Source: RGIG8767 sp964531805
GTDB taxonomy: Bacteria; Bacillota; Clostridia; Lachnospirales; Lachnospiraceae
Length of the DNA stretch: 64,000 bases
NCBI GenBank assembly: GCA_964531805.1
Contig: CAZHGE010000002.1
Coordinates: forward strand, 1-64,000
Reading direction: 5' to 3'
Positions within the stretch are counted from its first letter, which is position 1. The number at the start of each line of letters is the position of its first letter. A program made the position numbers and the translations under genes. A model generated the notes under the pieces. The model was not told the origin of the DNA, made no database searches, and worked only from the letters and a program-made list of their open reading frames with translations. Below are positions 1-7,769 of this stretch, one piece after another.

Positions 1-42
1 ATATTAAATTATAGAATAAAATACAAATGAGGAGGGTCTCGT

Positions 43-597
43 ATGAAGATCAAATTTGGTATTAAAGAAGTTGTAGCAATTGGTATTGGTACTGCACTTT
101 TCGTAGTATTAACAAATGTGCAGATGCCATTTGGATTTATTCCAAACACATCTTTACAGTCACGTGTAGCTATTTTATCATTCTTTGCAGCAGTTTTCGG
201 ACCTGTTGTAGGTGGTGCTATTGGATTTATCGGACATGCTCTTGGTGATGCGCTGTTCTATGGCGGAGTTTGGTGGAGTTGGGTATTCCCGGATGCTGTT
301 TATGGTATTATTCTCGGTCTCTTTATCCATAAGTTTGCGATCAAAGAAGGCGGATTTGATAAGAAAGCCATCATTTTATACAATGTGGTTCAGGTAATTG
401 CAAATGCAGTTGCATGGATTGTTGTTGCACCGGTACTTGATATTGCAATCTATGGTGAACCTGCTAACAAGGTGTTTTTACAAGGTGTGTTCGCATTTGT
501 CGGTAACATCATTGTTGCAGGTGTTCTTGGTACATTATTAGCATTTGCATACTCTAAGATTGGTGCAAAATCCTCAAGTCTGACGAAAGAGGAATAA
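43..597 (+). CDS. ECF transporter S component, UPF0397 / ECF-riboflavin-type family
   Basis: This 184-residue protein is almost entirely hydrophobic, with about five to six membrane helices. It has the family features IPNTS near residue 34, GPVVGG near 51 and a Trp-rich WWSWVF stretch near 77, typical of the UPF0397 group of substrate-capturing (S) subunits of energy-coupling-factor vitamin transporters. GAGGAGGG lies just upstream of the ATG. The next two genes encode the fused ATPases and the EcfT scaffold, so this is a dedicated (group I) ECF module. The vitamin or precursor is not evident from sequence. Members of this family have been tied to riboflavin-like or other small cofactors, but I cannot choose among them. 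Any upstream riboswitch would lie outside the window. Confidence 0.85.
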   Translation: MKIKFGIKEVVAIGIGTALFVVLTNVQMPFGFIPNTSLQSRVAILSFFAAVFGPVVGGAIGFIGHALGDALFYGGVWWSWVFPDAVYGIILGLFIHKFAIKEGGFDKKAIILYNVVQVIANAVAWIVVAPVLDIAIYGEPANKVFLQGVFAFVGNIIVAGVLGTLLAFAYSKIGAKSSSLTKEE

Positions 598-605
598 AAA
601 ATTAT

Positions 606-2324
606 ATGACTCCGATTATTGAATTTAAGGATTATACATTTAAATATCGGGCACAGGTGGAGCCGACTCTTCTGGATATTAATTTAAAAATATATCCGGG
701 GGAGAAGGTTCTTATAGTGGGACCATCCGGGTCGGGCAAGTCAACACTTGCTCATTGTATCAATGGATTGGTTCCATTTTCTTATGCCGGAGAAAGTAAA
801 GGAAGCCTGATTGTTGGCGGCGTGGATCCGGCCAAGACGGGTATTTTTGGTATGTCTAAAATCGTGGGAACGGTTTTGCAGGATACGGATGGACAGTTTA
901 TTGGTCTGACAGTGGGTGAAGATATTGCGTTTGCATTAGAAAATGACAGAGTTGAGCAAAGCGAAATGTTTACCCGTGTGGATGCTGTCGCGGAGGAAGT
1001 GGATGTAAAGAGTCTGCTTAGACAATCGCCAAATGCCCTGTCTGGCGGACAAAAACAGCGTGTATCCATGGCTGGTGTCATGGTGGATGAGGTAGATATT
1101 CTATTATTTGACGAACCGCTTGCAAACTTAGATCCTGCGACTGGCAAGCGTGCCATTGGTCTTATTGATGAGATTCAGAAGAAAAAGGATACGACTATTC
1201 TGATTATTGAGCATCGTTTGGAAGATGTTTTGTATAAGGAAGTGGATCGTATCATCGTTTTTGGGGAAGGACGTATTGTAGCAGATACGACGCCGGATCA
1301 ATTAATGACCATGGATGTTCTTGAGAAAGAGGGAATTCGTGAACCACTTTATATTACGGCATTGAAACATGCGGGATGTCAGATTACGGAAGATACAAAA
1401 CCCTCCAGAATAGAAACACTGGATGCTTCTTCCTATAAAGAAAATTTACAGAAATGGTTTGAAAAGGTAGAACTACCAGTAGTAGAGAAAAAGAATAAGC
1501 CATTGCTGGAAGTGAAAAATCTATGTTTTTCGTATGATGGTAAAAAACAAATTTTGAAGGATATTCACTTCACTCTGCATGAAGGGGAAATGATTAGTAT
1601 TGTTGGCAAAAATGGTGCCGGCAAGACGACATTATCCAATATTATCTGTGGATTTTATCAGCCTGTAAGCGGAGAATTGCTTTACGAGGGAGAAGATCTA
1701 ACGAAGTGGTCCATTAAGGAGCGAGGGGAAAAGATTGGACTTGTGATGCAGAATCCAAACCAAATGATTAGTAAACCAATGATTTTTGATGAGGTGGCAT
1801 TAGGACTAAAAGTGAGAGGTGTCTCCGAGGAAGAGATAAGAGAACGGGTAAATGACACTCTCAAAATTTGCGGTTTGTATCCGATGCGTAACTGGCCGGT
1901 TTCCGCACTTAGTTTTGGTCAGAAAAAACGTGTGACGATTGCTTCTATTCTGGTAATGAATCCAAAGATGTTGATATTGGATGAGCCGACTGCCGGACAG
2001 GATTATCGCCATTATACGGAAATTATGGAGTTCTTGCGTAAATTAAACAAAGAGCAGGGAATTACCATTATTATGATTACCCATGATATGCATTTAATGC
2101 TGGAATATACGGATCGTGCAGTGGTAATTGCGGACGGAGAACTTTTGGCAGATGATACGCCTGCGAAGATTTTGACCAATGAAGAAATTGCATCAAAGGC
2201 ATATTTGAAGAAGACTTCATTATATGATCTCGCAATGAAATGTGATATTGCGGAGCCGTCTGCTTTGGTAGACCGCTTTATTTATTTTGAAAAAAGTTTG
2301 AAAAGAAATGAATGGAGGGAGTAA
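606..2324 (+). CDS. ECF transporter double ATPase (EcfA-EcfA' fusion)
   Basis: This is a cytoplasmic ATPase of 572 residues with two complete ABC domains in one chain. Domain 1 has Walker A GPSGSGKST (residues 39-47), signature LSGGQKQR (145-152) and Walker B ILLFDEP (about 165-171). Domain 2 has Walker A GKNGAGKTT (334-342), a variant signature LSFGQKKR (435-442) and Walker B MLILDEP (455-461). Most ECF modules use two separate ATPases; this one is a fusion, as in the YkoD-like arrangement. It lies 8 bp after the S-component stop, with GAGGAA overlapping that stop, and its own stop overlaps the ATG of ecfT by one base (TAATG). It should power uptake by the flanking membrane subunits. Confidence 0.92.
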   Translation: MTPIIEFKDYTFKYRAQVEPTLLDINLKIYPGEKVLIVGPSGSGKSTLAHCINGLVPFSYAGESKGSLIVGGVDPAKTGIFGMSKIVGTVLQDTDGQFIGLTVGEDIAFALENDRVEQSEMFTRVDAVAEEVDVKSLLRQSPNALSGGQKQRVSMAGVMVDEVDILLFDEPLANLDPATGKRAIGLIDEIQKKKDTTILIIEHRLEDVLYKEVDRIIVFGEGRIVADTTPDQLMTMDVLEKEGIREPLYITALKHAGCQITEDTKPSRIETLDASSYKENLQKWFEKVELPVVEKKNKPLLEVKNLCFSYDGKKQILKDIHFTLHEGEMISIVGKNGAGKTTLSNIICGFYQPVSGELLYEGEDLTKWSIKERGEKIGLVMQNPNQMISKPMIFDEVALGLKVRGVSEEEIRERVNDTLKICGLYPMRNWPVSALSFGQKKRVTIASILVMNPKMLILDEPTAGQDYRHYTEIMEFLRKLNKEQGITIIMITHDMHLMLEYTDRAVVIADGELLADDTPAKILTNEEIASKAYLKKTSLYDLAMKCDIAEPSALVDRFIYFEKSLKRNEWRE

Positions 2325-3151
2325 TGGCAAGGATTCTTACTTATATTGAAAAAGATACCTGGATTCACAGACTCAGCGGTGTGACAAAGCTATTATTCTT
2401 TTTGGTCTGGTCCATTGTGGGTATGCTGACGTACGACACGAGAGTGTTGCTTTTTATGCTGGTGTTTAGTTTTGTGATTTTTAAGGCATCCAAAACAGAC
2501 TGGCATCAGGTAGGCGCAGTTTTTTTATTTATTCTGATGTTCCTTGCACTTAATCTGGTGGCGATTTTTGTGATTGCTCCTTTAGAGGGGGTGAAAATAT
2601 ATGGAACACAGACAGAACTGTTTTCCATTGCAGGCAATTATGTAATAACTGCAGAGCAATTGTTTTATGAGTTTAATGTCATGTTAAAATATTTAACGGT
2701 CATTCCAGTAGTTCTTATGTTTATTGTAACTACGGACCCCAGTGAATTTGCGGCAAGTCTGGCTTGTGTTGGCGTAAGTTACAAGGTTGGATATTCGCTG
2801 GCAATTGCTCTTCGTTATATTCCGGATGTGCAGAGTGATTTTACTAAGATTAAGCATGCTCAGGAAGCAAGAGGAATTGAGATGTCTTCCAAGGCGCCAT
2901 TTTTTGAACGCATCAAGAGAATGGGAAGTATTATTTTCCCGCTTTTGTTTTCCAGCATGGACCGGATTGATGTGGTCAGCAATGCAATGGAACTTAGAGG
3001 GTTTGGAAAAGAAAAAAAGCGTACTTGGTATGCAGGCCGTAAACTAGTGCGCAATGATTATATGACGATAATCTTTGTGTGTGTGTTTTTAATTGTTGCA
3101 ATGGTCGTGACATTTGTAGATGGAAGCAGATATTTTAATCCGTTTGTATAA
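2324..3151 (+). CDS. ecfT: ECF transporter transmembrane scaffold EcfT
   Basis: This is a polytopic membrane protein of about 275 residues. It carries the two conserved Ala/Leu-Arg-Gly coupling-helix motifs of EcfT (QEARGIEM and MELRGFG), which dock onto the two ATPase domains. I place the start at the ATG at 2324 rather than the in-frame ATG at 2312. GGAGG at 2314-2318 sits at normal distance only for the downstream ATG, and the result is a one-base TAATG overlap with the ATPase gene. It completes the S-A-A'-T module. Confidence 0.9.
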   Translation: MARILTYIEKDTWIHRLSGVTKLLFFLVWSIVGMLTYDTRVLLFMLVFSFVIFKASKTDWHQVGAVFLFILMFLALNLVAIFVIAPLEGVKIYGTQTELFSIAGNYVITAEQLFYEFNVMLKYLTVIPVVLMFIVTTDPSEFAASLACVGVSYKVGYSLAIALRYIPDVQSDFTKIKHAQEARGIEMSSKAPFFERIKRMGSIIFPLLFSSMDRIDVVSNAMELRGFGKEKKRTWYAGRKLVRNDYMTIIFVCVFLIVAMVVTFVDGSRYFNPFV

Positions 3152-3165
3152 AAAGGAGTACTGGT

Positions 3166-4332
3166 ATGAAATACGATTTTGATACAGTCATTGACAGATA
3201 TAACAGCAATTCGTTGAAATACGACTGCGCTAGGCAGTGGGGAGTGCCGGAAGATGTACTGCCAATGTGGGTGGCAGACATGGATTTTAAAACGGCACCG
3301 GAGATATTGGATGCTATGCAGAAAAGCGTAGAATTTGGCATTTTTGGTTACAGCATTCCACCAATGTCATATTATGAAGCAGTGGCAGGCTGGTTTGTTA
3401 AAAGGTTTGGCTGGGAAGCAAAGCCGGAGTGGATTGTGAAAACGCCGGGAGTGGTATTTGCGATTTCCATGGCAGTTCGGGCTTTAACCAATAAGGGCGA
3501 TGCCATACTCATTCAGCAGCCGGTCTATTATCCTTTCCGTGCGGTAGTGGAAGATAATGAACGTATCTGCATCAATAGTCCCCTGGTGTTAAAAAATGGA
3601 CGTTATGAAATGGACTATGAGGATATGGAAAGAAAAATCACAGAATATGGTGTGAAACTTTTTATTTTGTGCAGCCCTCATAATCCGGTTGGCCGTGTGT
3701 GGAGCGTGGAAGAACTGGAAAAAATGCTGGATATTTGCAAACGGCATCAAGTGTTTATTGTTAGTGATGAGATTCATTGCGATTTTACTTATCCGGGACA
3801 TACGCATACGATTCTTGCAAAACTTGCCGGGGATTATCTGGATCACATGATTATTTGTACATCTCCAAGTAAGAGTTTTAATCTTGCAGGATTACAGTTG
3901 TCCCATATTTTTATTCCAGATGAAAAGATACGGGAAGCATTTCAGGATGAATTATATGCAATTCCTTATGATGAGTCAGGGACGCTTGCACTTGTAGCTG
4001 GACGTGCTGCTTATGAAAAAGGCGGAGACTGGATGGATGAATTAAAATCCTATCTGCTTGAAAATTTAAGATATGTAAGGGGTTTTTTACAGGAGCATCT
4101 GCCTAAGATTAAGTTGATCGAACCGGAAGGAACGTATCTGATTTGGCTGGATTTCAGAGAGTATGGTCTAAGTGAAGAAGAACTTCAAGAAAAAATGCTA
4201 CACGAAGCCAAGCTATGGTTGGATGAAGGAACTATGTTTGGAGAAGAAGGTGCCGGATTTATGCGTGTCAATATCGCGTGTCCAAGGGTAACGCTTGTAA
4301 GAGCGATGGAGCAGTTAAAAGGGACATTTTAA
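3166..4332 (+). CDS. patB: MalY/PatB-type PLP-dependent C-S lyase / aminotransferase
   Basis: This 388-residue fold-type I PLP enzyme begins with the family-typical YDFDTVIDRYNSNSLKYD and continues with MWVADMDFKTAPEI. The Schiff-base lysine is K236 in TSPSKSFNLAGLQ, and SDEIHCDF supplies the cofactor-contacting Asp. MalY/PatB proteins cleave cystathionine or cysteine (beta-elimination) and some also transaminate; the exact substrate cannot be read from the sequence. AAGGAG precedes the ATG closely. It follows the ECF operon by 14 bp and may be cotranscribed. It is followed by a 13-bp-stem hairpin at 4341-4370. Confidence 0.85.
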   Translation: MKYDFDTVIDRYNSNSLKYDCARQWGVPEDVLPMWVADMDFKTAPEILDAMQKSVEFGIFGYSIPPMSYYEAVAGWFVKRFGWEAKPEWIVKTPGVVFAISMAVRALTNKGDAILIQQPVYYPFRAVVEDNERICINSPLVLKNGRYEMDYEDMERKITEYGVKLFILCSPHNPVGRVWSVEELEKMLDICKRHQVFIVSDEIHCDFTYPGHTHTILAKLAGDYLDHMIICTSPSKSFNLAGLQLSHIFIPDEKIREAFQDELYAIPYDESGTLALVAGRAAYEKGGDWMDELKSYLLENLRYVRGFLQEHLPKIKLIEPEGTYLIWLDFREYGLSEEELQEKMLHEAKLWLDEGTMFGEEGAGFMRVNIACPRVTLVRAMEQLKGTF

Positions 4333-4340
4333 GATAAGTG

Positions 4341-4370
4341 AGCTGAGTACTAAATGATTAGTATTCAGCT
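4341..4370. terminator. Long hairpin between convergent genes, no U-tract
   Basis: The arms AGCTGA-G-TACTAA (4341-4353) and TTAGTA-T-TCAGCT (4358-4370) pair over 13 positions (one G-U) around an ATGA loop. It lies between patB and the convergent gene at 4411-5313. No T-run follows on the + strand, so termination is plausible but unproven. Confidence 0.5.
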
Positions 4371-5347
4371 CATGTGTCATTCCTTTATTATGTGATTAGA
4401 TATGAATTAGTTACTGCCAATACAGATGAATATATTCATCTGCTTTTTCTTCTGTAAGATCAAACTGTGTGATAATAGCCGCTTTTGCCTGATCGCAGGT
4501 GGCATTGAGTGACTTATGTGTACGGATAATACCTTCTATAAGTCCGTCTTCGCGGCTGTCCCGTTTCTCATAATAAATCATTTCCTGTAATGTCATAAAT
4601 CGTTCCCTCTCCCTAGAATCTGCTTTGACATTGTCTACAATTTTTTGTATTTCCCTTAAATCGGAATCAACTGCGTTTGCAAGAGTAGTGTCTTCTAAGT
4701 AAGTAAGAAGTTCTTTTAATTCTTTCGAACCACCCTTTGTTCCTTTCGTATATAGGAACAACTTTATGCTACCATCATTATATACTATTTGATTGTTTTC
4801 TGCCACCATGTTTTTTACGGTATAAATCATACGGTCATCACCAAAGGGATCGTATGGTAGTATCCAGATCATAAAAATATCGGGGAGTTTTCGAAAAGGT
4901 GTATTCGAGGGCATCAATTGAGAATCAATAAGGGACTGGTAAAAACGACTTCTTCTGGGTAAGTCCGGTTCGTAGTAATTGTTGGGTTCAATATCAAACA
5001 ACCGTAAGATATCTTTACCTGCTTTCATATCTTCTTCCGTGAGGTATACATCCAATCGGATACCACGCTTGTTCAGATCCATACCGGGAATTTGCTTTTC
5101 TGTTTCCACGACTATGTTTTTGACATCCAATCCAGTAGCACGTTTGATGATAACCTTAGAAATCATAACAGCATTTTGAACAGAAGTGGTAGCCTTGTCA
5201 AATAAAAATGCATCAATCATATTAAGGTCTTCCAGTTTTCGTTTTGGGGATTCATTCAAAAGAATGTTTTCTCTTTTGTGATTTGTTGTAAGAATATTTG
5301 ATGTGTTTTGCATTACTTGTCCTTTCATGTGAAAGGAATGACACGTG
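4371..5347. repeat. Inverted-repeat pair bracketing the Rpn-like nuclease gene
   Basis: Left arm 4371-4386 (CATGTGTCATTCCTTT) and right arm 5332-5347 are reverse complements at 15 of 16 positions, with 13 contiguous identical bases. They enclose almost exactly one gene, the Rpn/transposase_31-like ORF. The right arm sits just upstream of that gene's ribosome binding site. They could be ends of a small mobile cassette, or partly an operator. No target duplication was identified by eye. Confidence 0.55.
4411..5313 (-). CDS. Rpn-family / PD-(D/E)XK nuclease-like protein (putative transposase_31 type)
   Basis: This protein of about 300 residues resembles the Rpn (recombination-promoting nuclease) family abundant in Lachnospiraceae. 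It has the N-terminal LEDLNMIDAFLFDKA block, the IRLDVYL strand with the catalytic Asp, and the DLPRRSRFYQS block typical of these proteins. Where many relatives have an E-x-Q ending in the nuclease core, this one reads FDIEPN, so activity may be altered. I place the start at 5313 because AAAGGA lies 6 bp upstream; a longer in-frame ORF reaches 5379. It is monocistronic, convergent with patB and divergent from rarA, and enclosed by inverted repeats. Rpn proteins are linked to RecA-independent recombination; the role here is unknown. Confidence 0.65.
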   Translation of the reverse strand: MQNTSNILTTNHKRENILLNESPKRKLEDLNMIDAFLFDKATTSVQNAVMISKVIIKRATGLDVKNIVVETEKQIPGMDLNKRGIRLDVYLTEEDMKAGKDILRLFDIEPNNYYEPDLPRRSRFYQSLIDSQLMPSNTPFRKLPDIFMIWILPYDPFGDDRMIYTVKNMVAENNQIVYNDGSIKLFLYTKGTKGGSKELKELLTYLEDTTLANAVDSDLREIQKIVDNVKADSRERERFMTLQEMIYYEKRDSREDGLIEGIIRTHKSLNATCDQAKAAIITQFDLTEEKADEYIHLYWQ

Positions 5348-5493
5348 GAAATTTTAGGATATATGGCGAAATTTGTCAATGAAGATCTTTTATTTATTTT
5401 TGCTAGGTGGCTGTTTATTGCGCATTTTGTTGTTTTATATATAAAAGTATGATAAAGTTATAAGAACATTTGTTTGCTTTGTGAGGCGGTATT

Positions 5494-6810
5494 ATGGAAC
5501 AATTATCATTATTTGAAAATGAAAGAGTGCAGTCAGTGCCTTTGGCAAATAGACTGCGACCGGATACATTAGAGGAGTTTGCTGGCCAGGAGCATCTGCT
5601 TGGCAAGGGGAAGATGCTTAGACAGTTGATTGAGCGGGATCAGATTTCGTCCATGATTTTCTGGGGGCCTCCTGGTGTGGGAAAGACGACTCTCGCCAGC
5701 ATCATTGCGAAAAAGACAAAGGCAAATTTTATTAACTTTAGTGCGGTGACCAGTGGCATTAAAGAGATTAAGGATGTCATGAAAGAAGCGGATGAGAATC
5801 GTTATATGGGTATTCGTACGGTTTTGTTTGTAGACGAAATTCATCGTTTTAATAGAGCACAACAGGATGCTTTTTTACCTTTTGTAGAAAAAGGAAGCAT
5901 TATACTCATTGGAGCGACGACAGAGAATCCTTCTTTTGAGGTTAACGCAGCGCTTTTATCCAGATGTAAGGTGTTTGTGTTAAAAGCATTATCCGAAGAT
6001 GATATCGTGAAACTGCTGCACCATGCATTAGAAAGTGAAAAGGGATTTGCTTATCAAAAGGTAAAAATGACAGATCAGCAGATAAGAGCAATTGCGGTGT
6101 TTGCTAATGGGGATGCGCGTACGGCTCTTAACACATTGGAAATGGCGGTATTAAACGGAGAGATTACACCGGATGGAATTGTGATTACGGATGAAAGTAT
6201 GGAGCAGTGTGTCAGTAGAAAGTCCCTTTTATATGATAAAAGGGGAGAGGAACATTACAATATCATTTCTGCCTTACATAAATCCATGCGTAATAGTGAT
6301 CCGGATGCGGCAATTTATTGGATGAACCGCATGTTAAGTGCAGGAGAGAATCCCTTGTACATTGCTAGACGTTTAATCCGTTTTGCCAGTGAGGATATAG
6401 GAATGGCAGATTCCCATGCGCTGCAGGTGGCTGTGGCAGCTTATCAGGCGTGCCATTTTATAGGGGTTCCCGAATGTGATGTGAATTTGACCCATGCGGT
6501 AACGTATTTAGCTATGGCACCGAAGTCCAATGCATTATATAAGGCTTGTGAGGCTTGTAAACAGGATATTAGGGAACGCATGGCGGAACCGGTGCCTTTG
6601 CAGCTGCGTAATGCACCAACGGGCCTTATGGAAGAATTACATTATGGGGAAGGGTATGAATATGCACACAATTTAGAGCATAAACTGTCAAAGATGCAAT
6701 GTATGCCGGATTCGCTAAAGGACAGAGTGTATTATGAACCTACCCGGGAGGGAGAAGAGAACTGGGTGGCGGAGAAGTTAGAGCAGATTAAGGCGTGGAA
6801 ACGTTCTTAA
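5494..6810 (+). CDS. rarA: Replication-associated recombination protein A, AAA+ ATPase
   Basis: RarA/MgsA (438 residues) is a tetrameric clamp-loader-like ATPase that acts at stalled replication forks. The sequence shows NRLRPDTLEEFAGQEHLLG at the start, Walker A GPPGVGKTT (58-66), Walker B VLFVDEIHRF (Asp114-Glu115), sensor 1 ATTENPSFEV, and the C-terminal tetramerisation region with SGAGENPLYIARR-like and LRNAPTGLMEELHYG segments. Length and domain order are normal. GAGGCGG lies 8 bp before the ATG. A weak promoter candidate (TATGAT at 5448-5453) precedes it. It is a stand-alone gene followed by a new promoter at 6864. Confidence 0.93.
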   Translation: MEQLSLFENERVQSVPLANRLRPDTLEEFAGQEHLLGKGKMLRQLIERDQISSMIFWGPPGVGKTTLASIIAKKTKANFINFSAVTSGIKEIKDVMKEADENRYMGIRTVLFVDEIHRFNRAQQDAFLPFVEKGSIILIGATTENPSFEVNAALLSRCKVFVLKALSEDDIVKLLHHALESEKGFAYQKVKMTDQQIRAIAVFANGDARTALNTLEMAVLNGEITPDGIVITDESMEQCVSRKSLLYDKRGEEHYNIISALHKSMRNSDPDAAIYWMNRMLSAGENPLYIARRLIRFASEDIGMADSHALQVAVAAYQACHFIGVPECDVNLTHAVTYLAMAPKSNALYKACEACKQDIRERMAEPVPLQLRNAPTGLMEELHYGEGYEYAHNLEHKLSKMQCMPDSLKDRVYYEPTREGEENWVAEKLEQIKAWKRS

Positions 6811-6863
6811 GGTACTCTTTTGGCAAAAAAATTGTCTTTTATTTAAAACTTTACAACTCTGCC

Positions 6864-6892
6864 TTGACAAAGTGTGTCGACATATGTAATAT
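6864..6892 (+). promoter_or_regulatory. Sigma-A promoter of the DUF975 gene
   Basis: A perfect TTGACA (6864-6869) and TATAAT-like TAATAT (6887-6892) are separated by exactly 17 bp. The start point would fall near 6899, inside the FabT-like operator. Confidence 0.8.
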
Positions 6893-6907
6893 TTTGACTA
6901 TCAAAAT
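6891..6907. promoter_or_regulatory. FabT-like operator over the DUF975 transcription start
   Basis: ATTTTGACTATCAAAAT is a 17-bp palindrome with a core TTTGA-N3-TCAAA. It matches the published FabT operator pattern and the three sites in front of acpP. It begins within the -10 element, a position suited to repression. Confidence 0.7.
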
Positions 6908-6930
6908 AAAAAAAGAGGGGGACTCTAAAA

Positions 6931-7557
6931 ATGTTATCTAGAGCAGAATTAAAACAACAGGCTAAAGAGCAGTTAAAGGGTAATGTGGGAATGTTTGTAT
7001 TATGTGGTGTGATCTACTTTGCAATTTCAATGGTGCTTTCAATAATCCCATATGTTGGAGCAATTGCAACGCTCTTTGTAATGCCACCAATTTACTTAGG
7101 ACTTTTCATAGTATTACTGAATGTAACTTATGGTGAAAAGGCAGAGGTTGGTACCTTATTTGCACCATTCTCTAATTGCTTTGGAACTTCTATTGTTACG
7201 AACTTATTGGTTGGTATCTACACATTAGGATGGTCATTATTATTTATCATTCCTGGTATTGTTAAGCAGTATTCATATGCTATGACTTTCTATATTCTGG
7301 CTGAGAATCCTAATATGACTGCAAATGAAGCAATCACAGAAAGTAGACAGATTATGGATGGACACAAATTAGAATTATTTGTATTACGCTTGTCCTTCAT
7401 TCCATGGATTTTACTTGGCTGTATAACATTTGGAATTGCTTATATTTATGTACTTCCATACATGAACTTAACAATTACAAACTTCTATCACAACATCAAA
7501 CGCCAGAGTGTAGCACCTGTAATGAAAGAAGTAGAAGAAGCAGTTGTTGTAGAATAA
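6931..7557 (+). CDS. DUF975 family integral membrane protein
   Basis: This 208-residue protein starts with the DUF975 hallmark LSRAELKQQAKEQLKGN. It then has about five hydrophobic segments (roughly residues 18-45, 46-70, 85-110, 145-165 and 170-185) and a short acidic tail. The molecular function of the family is not known. AGAGGGGG lies upstream of the ATG. The gene is monocistronic, with a perfect-spacing sigma-A promoter and a rho-independent terminator at 7580-7606. Its promoter is overlapped by a FabT-like operator, so expression is probably tied to fatty-acid supply. A role in membrane lipid homeostasis is therefore a reasonable hypothesis, but it is inference. Confidence 0.8.
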   Translation: MLSRAELKQQAKEQLKGNVGMFVLCGVIYFAISMVLSIIPYVGAIATLFVMPPIYLGLFIVLLNVTYGEKAEVGTLFAPFSNCFGTSIVTNLLVGIYTLGWSLLFIIPGIVKQYSYAMTFYILAENPNMTANEAITESRQIMDGHKLELFVLRLSFIPWILLGCITFGIAYIYVLPYMNLTITNFYHNIKRQSVAPVMKEVEEAVVVE

Positions 7558-7579
7558 TTTCATATTTCTTTTGAATTTC

Positions 7580-7606
7580 AGCCCGGAGCGAGTCTCCGGG
7601 CTTTTT
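7580..7606 (+). terminator. Rho-independent terminator after the DUF975 gene
   Basis: AGCCCGGAG (7580-7588) pairs perfectly with CTCCGGGCT (7594-7602) around CGAGT and is followed by TTTT. Confidence 0.92.
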
Positions 7607-7616
7607 GTCTAATAAG

Positions 7617-7637
7617 ACGCCTTGTGAAGAGAGGCGT
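7617..7637. other. Small hairpin in the 7607-7698 intergenic stretch
   Basis: ACGCCT (7617-7622) pairs with AGGCGT (7632-7637). Further on, TTGAC...GTGTCGAC (7654-7675) repeats words found in the promoter at 6864-6883. No coding sequence is supported here. Confidence 0.35.
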
Positions 7638-7698
7638 TGTTTGGTCCAATAAGTTGACTTGTAAAGCGTGTCGACGTTTGGTTGATATAAAAAAACTC

Positions 7699-7727
7699 TT
7701 TACATTTTTTAAAACTGCAAATATAAT
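7699..7727 (+). promoter_or_regulatory. Sigma-A promoter of the Ig-repeat surface protein
   Basis: TTTACA (7699-7704), a 17-bp spacer and a perfect TATAAT (7722-7727). The ATG is 42 bp downstream and is preceded by AGGAGGTAGT. Confidence 0.8.
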
Positions 7728-7769
7728 ACAAACACTATCTTTTGTGAATGAACAGACACAGGAGGTAGT

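Noticed and set aside
5415..5493. Firm promoter call for rarA
   Set aside because: TATGAT at 5448 is present, but the best -35 (TTGTTG) is only 15 bp away; too weak to list.
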